From NCBI GenBank assembly GCA_013044305.1, contig JABEUT010000189.1, forward strand, positions 1 through 15,323: 15,323 bases of DNA, read 5' to 3'. Of the stretch, positions 5,054-12,969 are shown piece by piece. A program made the position numbers and the translations under genes. The notes beneath the pieces were generated by a model. The model was not told the DNA's origin. It saw only the letters and a list, made by a program, of their open reading frames with translations, and ran no database searches. Source of the DNA: Bacteroidia bacterium (GTDB lineage Bacteria > Bacteroidota > Bacteroidia > JABEUT01). Every line of letters begins with the position of its first letter. Position 1 is the first letter of the stretch.

Positions 5054-8000
5054 ATGCGTAAATTGTTCTTTTTGCTTGTGGGGCTTGCCATGCTTGTTCC
5101 TTTCAGGGGCTTGTCGCAGGCACTGAACAACCAGCGGAAAAGAGCCCTTGCCCTTCGCGATACCCTGCACCTGGACACACTAAGCATTATACCTTCAACG
5201 CTTGCGGTAAATTACTCCGCATTGCACAAGGGTAATTCAGCGCCTTTGGATACCTCCTGCTACAAACTCGATGAGGCGAAGGGCCTGCTCATTATCAACC
5301 GGCGGAAACTTAAATCGCTTGGCATCAGCGCCGATACTTTAATCTGCTCATACAGGGTGTTCCCTTACAACTTCTCCAAAACCCTGCAGCACAAGAACAG
5401 CGAGGTGGTTCACCCATCGCTCTACCACGGCGAACAGGCTTATGTGTATCAGGCAAACCAGCAGGACGGCTCCGGCGATCCGTTCAACCTTGGAACACTC
5501 TCCAAAAGCGGGAGCATATCAAGGGGCATAACCTTTGGCAACAATCAAAACCTGAACATCAATTCCAACCTGAACCTTCAGCTTCAGGGCAAACTTACCA
5601 ACGACCTGAATGTGATGGTGGCGGCAACCGACAACAACCTGCCTATACAGCCCCAGGGCAATGCCGCCCAGCTGCAGGACTTTGATAAGGTGTTCGTGAA
5701 ACTGTACAACCACAATAACAGCCTTATAGCAGGCGACTTTGAAACCGGCGGCCCCGACGATTACTTTATGAAGTTTTACAAAAAATCGGAGGGAGGTTTA
5801 TATTCAGGCTCCTTTGTGGTGAAACCCAACGCCGACAGCACCAAAAGGGGCATACTGAATGTTACGGCAGGGGTGGGAATATCAAAGGGTGAATTTGCCG
5901 AGGACAACATCAAGCCTATAGACGGCAACCTGGGCCCCTACCTGCTTACCGGAGCCAACGGCGAAACCTATATCATCATCCTTTCGGGTACCGAAAAAGT
6001 ATTTCTCGACGGTGTGCTGATGCAGCGCGGGCAAAACAACGATTACGTAATTGACTATAATACCGATCAGCTTACCTTTACCCCCAAGCACCTTATTACC
6101 GCAAGTTCTATAATCGTGGTCGATTTCCAGTACAGCGACTTGAGCTATGAACGCTCACTGATATATGCGGGTACGCAATATCACGATGATCGCTATGCGG
6201 TGCATTTCAATGTTTACTCGGAGCAGGATGCCCGAAACCAGCAGCTTAGCCAGTCGCTGTCCGGACCACAGGAACAATTCCTTGCCTCCATAGGCAACAA
6301 CATCCAGAATGCTGTGGTATCGGGCGCCAAGGACACAACCTTCAATAACACCGAGGTTTTCTACCGGCTGGCCGATACCACTGTGGGAGTAATGAACGAT
6401 TCGGTATTCGTTTATTGCACCGATTCCATCATCACCTTCCCCAATTCTTCCAAGGTTCATTATCTGGTGGCCTTTTCACAGGTAAATCAGGGGCAGGGCG
6501 ATTACGTTCAGGTTCAGTCTGCCGCCAACGGCAATGTATATGCATGGAAGGCTCCTGTAAACGGAAAGCATCAGGGCAATTATATACCCAATGTGCTGCT
6601 CATTACTCCCAAAAAGAAACAGATGGTTACGGCAGGGTTCGATTACAAGCTTGCACGAAACACCTCCATAAGCGCAGAAGGCGCCCTATCGAACAACGAT
6701 GTGAACGAATTTTCGACCCTCAATAAGCAACAGGATGTGGGATATGCCGGCAGGCTGCTGTTTCACAATACCGCATTTATAGCTGACAGCACCGCACAAA
6801 ACAAAGGCAATGTATGGAGGCTGCAAACCAATTTGAGCTACGAGGCGGTGCAAAAGAATTTTTCGCCCATAGAAAGGTACCGCCCTGTTGAATTCAACCA
6901 GCAGTGGAACCGTACAAGCGACACTGTTTTCGGCAACCAGAACCTGTTCGACGGAAATTTAATCCTCGGCAACAAAAAGGACTTTATCAATTACGACTTT
7001 CAGGCCTTGCTTGAAGGGAACGACTACAACGGAGTAAAACATACGGCTTCCCTCAAGCTGAACGAAGCCGGTTTTATGACCGTGGCGAACGGCTCCCTGC
7101 TCCAGACCACCTCTACCGCCAATACAAGCAACTACTACACCGAACTTGCCACCGTGTCGCACAAGGTTTTTCACTGGATAGCAGGCGCAGGCGAAAGCAC
7201 CCAGAAAGACCTGTTCCGCTCCCGCGCCCCCGGCGACAGCATCATCAACACTTCCTCCTCGCTGTTCGAACAGGCAAATAACTACCAGTTTTACCAGTGG
7301 AATGCATTTATTAAAACTCCCGATACGGCCAAAACAAGCTACGGGATAAACTATTCGGAGCGCACCGACTATGGAGCCGATGTGCTGCACAATGAAATGA
7401 TGAAGGCGCTGTTTACCAAAAACCTGTCCTTTGATGCTGCCTTCCTGAAAAACCCCGACAGCCGTTTTAAAGGCAATATTACATACCACATGATGAATTT
7501 ATTAAGCTCCGACTCCTCGGTGGCCGGAGGGCAAACCCCCGTTAAAGCCCTTATAGGGCAAGGTGAATACGACCTGAACCTGCTTCACGGTTTTATTACA
7601 AGCAGCACCTTTTACGAGGCCGGTTCGGGGCTGCAACCACTCGAAACCTATACCTATGTGCAGGTGCCTGCAGGAACGGGGGTATACGCCTGGACCGACT
7701 TTAACCATAACGGAATAAAGGAGCTCAACGAGTTTTATGTGGCTCCGTTCCCCGATCTTGCCGAATACATACGCGTATATACCCCTACCACACAGTTTGT
7801 TAAAGTATATACCAGCGGTTTTACCGAAACGTTTAATTTGCGACCCGCTGCCCTCAAGTATTCCAAAACCAATTTCATTAAAAAGCTGTTCTCCGATTTT
7901 TCGGGGCAAACCGCCATGCACATGGATAAAAAAACAACCTCCTCCAATCCGCTCGACGCCTATAACCCCTTTGTCCAGCACACTAACGATACAAACATAA

Positions 8001-8656
8001 AGGGGCTCAATTCTTCGCTTCGCACTACCGTCTTCTTCAACCAGTTCAACCCCAAATACAGCGCCGATTACACATACAGCAACAACACCAACGAAACAAT
8101 ACTGGAAGAAACCGGAGAGCAAAGCAGGCAAAGCTATTTTCATCAGCTTCATGCCCGCTTCAACTTTACCCCGAAATGGATGCTTGAAGCCACCGGTAAG
8201 ACAGGAGATGAGATTGGTTACGCTCAATTATTTGCCGCCAACAACTTTTTCATATACTATAACGACCTGCAGCCCAAGTTCACCTACCAGCCCAATACCA
8301 GCTTCAGGCTTGCGGTATTGTTCGACTATACCGGTAAAACAAATGCACCCACCGAAGGCGGCACCGGCAGCACACAGTATAACTATGGCGCCGAAATGAA
8401 ATATAATGTCTTGAAAAAAGGCAGCCTTACCGCTGCCTTCAACTATATTGAAATACAGTACAACGGGCAGGGCGATTCTCCCCTGGGCTACGAAATGCTG
8501 CAGGGACTTAACACGGGCAACAACTTTACGTGGAGCTTGTCGTATCAGGTCAACCTGTCGGCGAACATACAGCTAAGCCTTGCCTATACCGGGCGTCAGA
8601 GCCAGGGCTCGCCTGTAGTAAATACCGGTACAGCCCAGGTAAGGGCGTTCTTTTAG
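5054..8656 (+). CDS. Large putative outer-membrane beta-barrel protein (1200 aa)
   Basis: A Sec signal peptide (M-R-K-L-F-F-L-L-V-G-L..., cleavage likely after G-L-S-Q-A) is followed by about 1175 residues of beta-rich sequence, high in Asn, Gln, Thr and Tyr, with alternating aromatic strands and ending in Phe-Phe. That fits insertion into the outer membrane by the Bam machinery. Around residues 152-234 is a conserved-looking block (G-I-T-F-G-N-N-Q-N, then N-L-N-L-Q-L-Q-G-K-L and D-N-N-L-P-I-Q-P-Q-G-N) reminiscent of long Bacteroidota surface proteins such as SprA; this resemblance is from memory and weak. Residues 882-893 (D-F-N-H-N-G-I-K-E-L-N-E) match an EF-hand calcium loop. The start is the ATG at 5054. 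The function is unknown; it could be a secretion channel, adhesin or transporter. Neither neighbour hints at a substrate. Confidence 0.85.
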   Translation: MRKLFFLLVGLAMLVPFRGLSQALNNQRKRALALRDTLHLDTLSIIPSTLAVNYSALHKGNSAPLDTSCYKLDEAKGLLIINRRKLKSLGISADTLICSYRVFPYNFSKTLQHKNSEVVHPSLYHGEQAYVYQANQQDGSGDPFNLGTLSKSGSISRGITFGNNQNLNINSNLNLQLQGKLTNDLNVMVAATDNNLPIQPQGNAAQLQDFDKVFVKLYNHNNSLIAGDFETGGPDDYFMKFYKKSEGGLYSGSFVVKPNADSTKRGILNVTAGVGISKGEFAEDNIKPIDGNLGPYLLTGANGETYIIILSGTEKVFLDGVLMQRGQNNDYVIDYNTDQLTFTPKHLITASSIIVVDFQYSDLSYERSLIYAGTQYHDDRYAVHFNVYSEQDARNQQLSQSLSGPQEQFLASIGNNIQNAVVSGAKDTTFNNTEVFYRLADTTVGVMNDSVFVYCTDSIITFPNSSKVHYLVAFSQVNQGQGDYVQVQSAANGNVYAWKAPVNGKHQGNYIPNVLLITPKKKQMVTAGFDYKLARNTSISAEGALSNNDVNEFSTLNKQQDVGYAGRLLFHNTAFIADSTAQNKGNVWRLQTNLSYEAVQKNFSPIERYRPVEFNQQWNRTSDTVFGNQNLFDGNLILGNKKDFINYDFQALLEGNDYNGVKHTASLKLNEAGFMTVANGSLLQTTSTANTSNYYTELATVSHKVFHWIAGAGESTQKDLFRSRAPGDSIINTSSSLFEQANNYQFYQWNAFIKTPDTAKTSYGINYSERTDYGADVLHNEMMKALFTKNLSFDAAFLKNPDSRFKGNITYHMMNLLSSDSSVAGGQTPVKALIGQGEYDLNLLHGFITSSTFYEAGSGLQPLETYTYVQVPAGTGVYAWTDFNHNGIKELNEFYVAPFPDLAEYIRVYTPTTQFVKVYTSGFTETFNLRPAALKYSKTNFIKKLFSDFSGQTAMHMDKKTTSSNPLDAYNPFVQHTNDTNIKGLNSSLRTTVFFNQFNPKYSADYTYSNNTNETILEETGEQSRQSYFHQLHARFNFTPKWMLEATGKTGDEIGYAQLFAANNFFIYYNDLQPKFTYQPNTSFRLAVLFDYTGKTNAPTEGGTGSTQYNYGAEMKYNVLKKGSLTAAFNYIEIQYNGQGDSPLGYEMLQGLNTGNNFTWSLSYQVNLSANIQLSLAYTGRQSQGSPVVNTGTAQVRAFF

Positions 8657-8825
8657 CTAAGTTGATATAATACAACTGAAAAACACTCGTTACCTTTTGC
8701 TTCTGCATCACAAACTTCGCTTCTCCAACCAAAGTGCCGGTTTCAACAAGTACCCTGCGAAGAAAAAGTCCCTCCATATTATTGCCCGAATTACTTTTAG
8801 CTGCGTCTCTTCCAAAAGGTTTTTT

Positions 8826-8833
8826 TAACTTTG
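8826..8833 (+). promoter_or_regulatory. Exact -7 promoter box of the E1 alpha-beta gene
   Basis: TAACTTTG matches TAnnTTTG exactly, 35 bases before the TTG start codon at 8869. No clear -33 TTTG is seen about 20 bases upstream. The predicted leader is about 30 bases. This is the only notable signal in the 212-bp gap after the outer-membrane gene. Confidence 0.5.
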
Positions 8834-8868
8834 CTTTTGCATAGTGTTCAGCATTTAACCTTCATACC

Positions 8869-10950
8869 TTGCCAACACCATTGACAACCGAAGCCCCCGG
8901 ATCAGTACCTGTAAACACTGTTTTACGGGCCTTTGAGCTGATGTGCTGCGCCAAGGCCATGTCGGCGATATATGAGAAGAATGCAGCCGTTACAGGCAAA
9001 TATGTACATGCAACCTCCCGGGGGCATGAAGCCATACAGATAGCCATGGGATTACAACTGAAGCCCCAGGATTATGTAAGCCCCTATTACCGCGACGACA
9101 GCATCCTGCTTGCCATTGGCCTTAGCCCCTACGAGCTTATGCTCCAGCTATTGGCCAAGGCAGACGACCCGTTTTCGGGCGGAAGAACCTATTACTCCCA
9201 CCCAAGCCTGCGCCGCAGCGATATGCCCAAGATACCCCATCAGTCTTCCGCTACCGGCATGCAGGCCATACCTTCAACAGGTGTGGCAATGGGCATTCAG
9301 TATCTTGAAAAAAGGGGACTGGCTAAGGAATTTCCGGATGGCAAGCCAATTATGGTATGTTCCCTCGGCGATGGTTCGGTTACGGAAGGAGAAGTATCGG
9401 AAGCCTTTCAGATGGCGGTGCTGAAAAAGCTTCCAATACTGTATCTGGTACAGGACAACGAATGGGACATATCGGCACACGTGGAAGAGGTAAGGGTAAT
9501 GAATGCCGCCGAATATGCAAAAGGCTTCAAGGGATTGGAAACACGCTCCATCGACGGCAGCGATTTTATGCTCAGCTATCAGACGCAGAAAGAAGTGATA
9601 CAGATAATTCGCGAAGAACGCCGCCCCTTTCTCGTTCACGCCCGTGTGCCGCTGCTGGCACACCATACCTCCGGAGTGCGCAGGGAATGGTACCGGAACG
9701 ACCTGGATGAAGCCGCAAAGAAAGATCCATACATGCGCCTGCGTACCCATCTCATCATTGCAGGCTTTACAAGCGATAAACTGAAACAGATTGAGGATGC
9801 CGAAATTGCGCGTGTCAACGAGGATTACAATAAAGCCACCGCAGCCCCCGATCCTAAGCCGGAGGACCTGTTCAAACACGATTTTGCCCCGACACCCGTT
9901 AAAGAAGAAAAAGGCATACGAGAACCGGCGGGCAGGGAAAAAACCGTAATGGTGGATTGTGCCCTGTTTGCCATTCAGGAACTGCTGCGCAAGCACCCCG
10001 AATGCCTCTTTTATGGTCAGGATGTGGGCAGAAGACTTGGAGGCGTGTTTCGCGAAGCCGCCACCCTTGCCGATAAATTCGGCGACGACAGGGTATTCAA
10101 TACGCCTATACAGGAAGCATTTATCATAGGCAGCACCACAGGCATGTCGGCGGCGGGATGCAAGCCTATTGTGGAAATACAATTCGCCGATTACATCTGG
10201 CCCGGGCTTAACCAGCTGTTCACCGAGGTAAGCCGTTCCTGCTACTTGTCGAACGGCAAATGGCCTGTGAGCGCGGTAATACGCGTGCCTGCAGGAGCTT
10301 ACGGCAGTGGCGGACCTTATCATTCTTCAAGTATTGAATCGGTTCTTACCAACATCCGCGGAATTAAAATAGCGTACCCCAGCACTGGCGCAGACCTGAA
10401 GGGATTGCTTAAAGCGGCATATTACGATAACAACCCTGTTGTGATACTCGAACATAAGGGCTTGTACTGGAGCAAAATGAAAGGCACCGAAGATGCCAAA
10501 ACCATTGAACCCGACGAGGACTACATTATTCCGTTCGGCAAAGGCAGGATTGTTCAGCAGGCAGCCCCCCCACCCGCCAAAGGTAGTATAGCTGTTATTA
10601 CTTATGGTATGGGAGTGTACTGGGCTAAAAACGGCTCTAAAAAATTCCCCGGACAGGTGGAGATCATCGACCTGCGCACCCTCGCCCCGCTCGATGAAGA
10701 AATGATTTATTCGTCGGTTCGCCGGAACAACCGTTGCCTCGTTGTAACCGAAGAACCCGTGAACAACAGCTTTGCCCAATCCGTGGCAGGCCGCATACAA
10801 CAAAATTGTTTTGAGTGGCTGGATGCTCCCATACAGGTCATAGGTGCGGAAAATATGCCTGCGGTACCGCTTAATTCGGTGCTTGAGCAAACCATGCTCC
10901 CCAATGCCGCAAAAGTTGAGGCTGCAATAAAAAAATTGCTGGAATACTAA
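8869..10950 (+). CDS. 2-oxo acid dehydrogenase E1 component, fused alpha and beta subunits (693 aa)
   Basis: A thiamine-diphosphate enzyme that decarboxylates a 2-oxo acid and passes the acyl group to the lipoyl arm of E2; cytoplasmic, part of a multienzyme complex. The alpha half (about 15-310) has the cofactor motif G-D-G at 167-169 with N197 closing it, plus K-Y-V-H-A-T-S-R-G-H-E-A and Y-Y-R-D-D. A linker rich in Ala, Pro and charged residues (about 320-355) leads to the beta half (about 357-693), with E416 in I-Q-E-A-F as the likely catalytic Glu. The alpha half resembles branched-chain (2-oxoisovalerate) E1 more than pyruvate E1, but substrate cannot be fixed by eye. The start appears to be TTG at 8869: the only upstream in-frame codons run to a stop at 8842, and the first in-frame ATG (8941) would delete a conserved helix (V-L-R-A-F-E-L-M). 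E2 and E3 are not in the window. It ends 23 bases from the convergent permease gene. Confidence 0.93.
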   Translation: MPTPLTTEAPGSVPVNTVLRAFELMCCAKAMSAIYEKNAAVTGKYVHATSRGHEAIQIAMGLQLKPQDYVSPYYRDDSILLAIGLSPYELMLQLLAKADDPFSGGRTYYSHPSLRRSDMPKIPHQSSATGMQAIPSTGVAMGIQYLEKRGLAKEFPDGKPIMVCSLGDGSVTEGEVSEAFQMAVLKKLPILYLVQDNEWDISAHVEEVRVMNAAEYAKGFKGLETRSIDGSDFMLSYQTQKEVIQIIREERRPFLVHARVPLLAHHTSGVRREWYRNDLDEAAKKDPYMRLRTHLIIAGFTSDKLKQIEDAEIARVNEDYNKATAAPDPKPEDLFKHDFAPTPVKEEKGIREPAGREKTVMVDCALFAIQELLRKHPECLFYGQDVGRRLGGVFREAATLADKFGDDRVFNTPIQEAFIIGSTTGMSAAGCKPIVEIQFADYIWPGLNQLFTEVSRSCYLSNGKWPVSAVIRVPAGAYGSGGPYHSSSIESVLTNIRGIKIAYPSTGADLKGLLKAAYYDNNPVVILEHKGLYWSKMKGTEDAKTIEPDEDYIIPFGKGRIVQQAAPPPAKGSIAVITYGMGVYWAKNGSKKFPGQVEIIDLRTLAPLDEEMIYSSVRRNNRCLVVTEEPVNNSFAQSVAGRIQQNCFEWLDAPIQVIGAENMPAVPLNSVLEQTMLPNAAKVEAAIKKLLEY

Positions 10951-10973
10951 AAAACTAAGTCCTTTCCTTCTGA

Positions 10974-12308
10974 TCATGCTGCAACTCCTTTGCCGGTTTT
11001 TCTTTTCAGCAGGTAGTAGAGCGGGTATCCTGCCGCCATTACACCAAGACTTGCCAGTACCGAGAAATAATCGTTTGCAAAATCGCTGATGCATACCACG
11101 AGCAGCACAAGCATATACAAAATTGGCACATAAGGGAACAGTTTCATTTTGAATCCTTCTGCCGTTTCGCCCTCCTTGCGCCTGCGCAGAATGAAGATGG
11201 TGGCGGCGGCAAAAATCAGCGAGCCGCTGTCTATGAACATGGTATAGTTCATCACCTTTTCGAAGGCGCCCGATATTAGGAGTGAAACAAAAATGATAAG
11301 AAAAAAGAAAGTAATGGCAAACTCCTGGGCCTGGGTTCTTCCGTTCACCTTCCTGAATATGGGGGGCAAAATATTATCCTCCGACATGGCGTAAAGCATA
11401 CGCGGATTATACATAAATGCCGAATTGATAAACCCTGCCACCGAAATAAAAACAGCAATGGATGTTATCTTGAAACCGGCATCGCCGAAAAGTGTCTTTG
11501 CGAGTTCCGCTGCTATCAGGGTTTTTCCTTTCATATTATCCAGCCCCAGCACCTGGCAATATGCGGTATTAAGCAACAGGTACAGTACAAGCACTATGGT
11601 CATTCCTCCGAAAATGCCGCGCGGTATATTGCGGCGGGGTTCATGAATATCCGCCCCGAGGTTGATGGTATTCTGGTAGCCGCCAAAAGTGAAAAATATG
11701 GAAATGAGGCATATTCCCAGCGCGCTTATGGGATTAACGGACGACATGCTTTGTGTGGCGGCTACCGCATCAGCAGGCCTGGCTGTGTGGATAAAGAGCG
11801 GAAGGCAGAGCAGCAATATCATGGCTATTTTAAGCCCGCTCAAAATGTTTTGCGCCCTCGAACCCATTTTAATTCCGAGATAATTTATAATGTACAAACC
11901 CGTAACCAGAGCCACGGCTATAACTTTGGGGGTGAACAGGTACATGAGGCCTGCGGGAACAATAACAGGCTGTATGTATTCGGCGCCTACAAGGGCTACA
12001 GCCACCGAGCCGCCTGCATTGGTGAATATAAGCCCCCAGTTGAACATGAAGGCGAATATGGGATGGTAGCAGTGCGAAAATATGCGGTAATAACCCCCTG
12101 CTGCCGGCAGGCGCGATCCTATTTCGGCAAAGGTAAATGCGCCGCAAATGCAAACAATACCGCCCAGTATCCAGGCTGTGTAAAATATGAATGGCGAACC
12201 CGCTTTCTCGGCAACAATGCCGGGAGTTTTAAATATACCCACGCCAATGACAAGGCTGACGATAATCATCGTCAGGTCGAACCTGCCGAGACGGGATTGG
12301 ATTGTCAT
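10974..12308 (-). CDS. APC-family amino acid permease (444 aa)
   Basis: An inner-membrane transporter of the amino acid-polyamine-organocation superfamily. It shows about 12 hydrophobic helices. The first helix carries the family motif G-V-G-I-F-K-T-P-G (residues 22-30), which in characterised members binds the amino acid backbone. F-A-E-I-G-S-R-L-P-A-A-G-G-Y-Y-R follows helix 2, as usual. The length is normal and the start is the ATG at 12306-12308. It lies 27 bases after the HTH gene in the same direction and could be the last gene of the recF cluster. The substrate is not evident; it may be a uniporter or exchanger for neutral amino acids. The neighbouring branched-chain-type E1 is suggestive but transcribed the other way. 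Confidence 0.93.
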   Translation of the reverse strand: MTIQSRLGRFDLTMIIVSLVIGVGIFKTPGIVAEKAGSPFIFYTAWILGGIVCICGAFTFAEIGSRLPAAGGYYRIFSHCYHPIFAFMFNWGLIFTNAGGSVAVALVGAEYIQPVIVPAGLMYLFTPKVIAVALVTGLYIINYLGIKMGSRAQNILSGLKIAMILLLCLPLFIHTARPADAVAATQSMSSVNPISALGICLISIFFTFGGYQNTINLGADIHEPRRNIPRGIFGGMTIVLVLYLLLNTAYCQVLGLDNMKGKTLIAAELAKTLFGDAGFKITSIAVFISVAGFINSAFMYNPRMLYAMSEDNILPPIFRKVNGRTQAQEFAITFFFLIIFVSLLISGAFEKVMNYTMFIDSGSLIFAAATIFILRRRKEGETAEGFKMKLFPYVPILYMLVLLVVCISDFANDYFSVLASLGVMAAGYPLYYLLKRKTGKGVAA

Positions 12309-12335
12309 ATTTCAGGAGTGACGATATAAAAATTA

Positions 12336-12641
12336 CTAAGCAATTAGTAAGCTGATTCTTCTGCCAAGGCCATCTTCAAAAATCCTGTAAAGTGTGGAAA
12401 GTTGGATATCGCACTTGCCATTTTCCAGCCGGGAAATATAGCTTTTCTTGGTTCCAACCTTTTGTGCAAGTTCTTCCTGTGTCATGTGAGCTTCAATCCT
12501 TGCTTCCTTCAGCATCTCGCTTATAATGAAATACTGGGCTTTTTCTTCAAAAGCATCGCGTTTTTTTGAACCTATTTTACCGTATTTGAGGTGTAACAGT
12601 TCATCAAACGATTTGGCTTTTTTAATCTCTATTGCGTTCAT
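12336..12641 (-). CDS. Solitary HigA-like XRE-family HTH protein (101 aa)
   Basis: A small DNA-binding protein of the kind annotated as HigA-type antitoxin. The N-terminal part (F-D-E-L-L-H-L-K-Y-G-K-I-G-S-K-K-R-D-A-F-E-E-K-A) is typical of such antitoxins. The helix-turn-helix spans about residues 45-95, with T-Q-E-E-L-A-Q-K-V-G-T-K-K-S-Y-I-S-R-L-E-N-G-K as helices 2-3. In higBA loci the RelE-like toxin gene lies directly upstream; here that place is taken by the DUF721 gene, and no RelE-like frame occurs within several kilobases. It may be a leftover antitoxin or a regulator recruited to this cluster. The start is the ATG at 12639-12641, 35 bases after the DUF721 gene; no promoter is seen between them. 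Confidence 0.88.
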   Translation of the reverse strand: MNAIEIKKAKSFDELLHLKYGKIGSKKRDAFEEKAQYFIISEMLKEARIEAHMTQEELAQKVGTKKSYISRLENGKCDIQLSTLYRIFEDGLGRRISLLIA

Positions 12642-12676
12642 TTTATTGATTTTTTTGTACTCTCACTGAACATCTC

Positions 12677-12967
12677 TCATCGCAGCACGATTTCTTCGGC
12701 AACAATGGCGCCAACCATTGCGTTCAGTTCGTTCAGTATTTTCGTCCGGCTATACAGTAATTCATTTCTCATCGGCGCCGAATCAATGGTAACCACAAGT
12801 TTTTTGTTCGAAATGGTTATAGAGGTGGTATGGCGTGCAATCATCGGTCCTACGGCTTTTTCCCAGGAATTGATCAGCTTGTGCTCGTCGAGTCTTTCGT
12901 CGAGCCTGTAGAGCTTCAGCATATCTTTTATGGAGTCGCCCAGTTTCTCGGTGTTGGTTTTTCTCAT
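12677..12967 (-). CDS. DciA-like DUF721 protein (96 aa)
   Basis: The sequence (L-G-D-S-I-K-D-M-L-K-L-Y-R-L, then I-N-S-W-E-K-A-V-G-P-M-I-A-R-H-T, then L-V-V-T-I-D-S-A-P-M-R-N-E-L) fits the DUF721 family, whose member DciA is the ancestral loader of the replicative helicase DnaB. The C-terminal region N-E-L-L-Y-S-R-T-K-I-L-N-E-L-N matches the family end. The start is the ATG at 12967, two bases after the recF stop codon (TGA at 12972-12970), so translation is probably coupled; a longer frame from 13039 would run through the end of recF. The pairing with recF places two DNA-metabolism genes in one transcript. The role in helicase loading is inferred from the family. Confidence 0.88.
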   Translation of the reverse strand: MRKTNTEKLGDSIKDMLKLYRLDERLDEHKLINSWEKAVGPMIARHTTSITISNKKLVVTIDSAPMRNELLYSRTKILNELNAMVGAIVAEEIVLR

Positions 12968-12969
12968 GG

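Noticed and set aside
7502..8227. 241-residue open frame on the minus strand
   Set aside because: Antisense to the large outer-membrane gene, whose frame runs uninterrupted through it.
8550..8777. 75-residue minus-strand frame spanning the end of the outer-membrane gene and the following gap
   Set aside because: Half of it is antisense to the barrel's last strands; no promoter and no recognisable domain.
9274..10323. 349-residue open frame on the minus strand
   Set aside because: It lies wholly inside the E1 alpha-beta gene, which has clear motifs in its own frame; composition is that of an antisense shadow.
11643..12329. 228-residue open frame on the plus strand
   Set aside because: Antisense to the APC permease; no membrane or domain pattern of its own.
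12336..12967. Complete higBA toxin-antitoxin pair
   Set aside because: The upstream gene is a DUF721/DciA-like protein tied to recF, not a RelE-like toxin.
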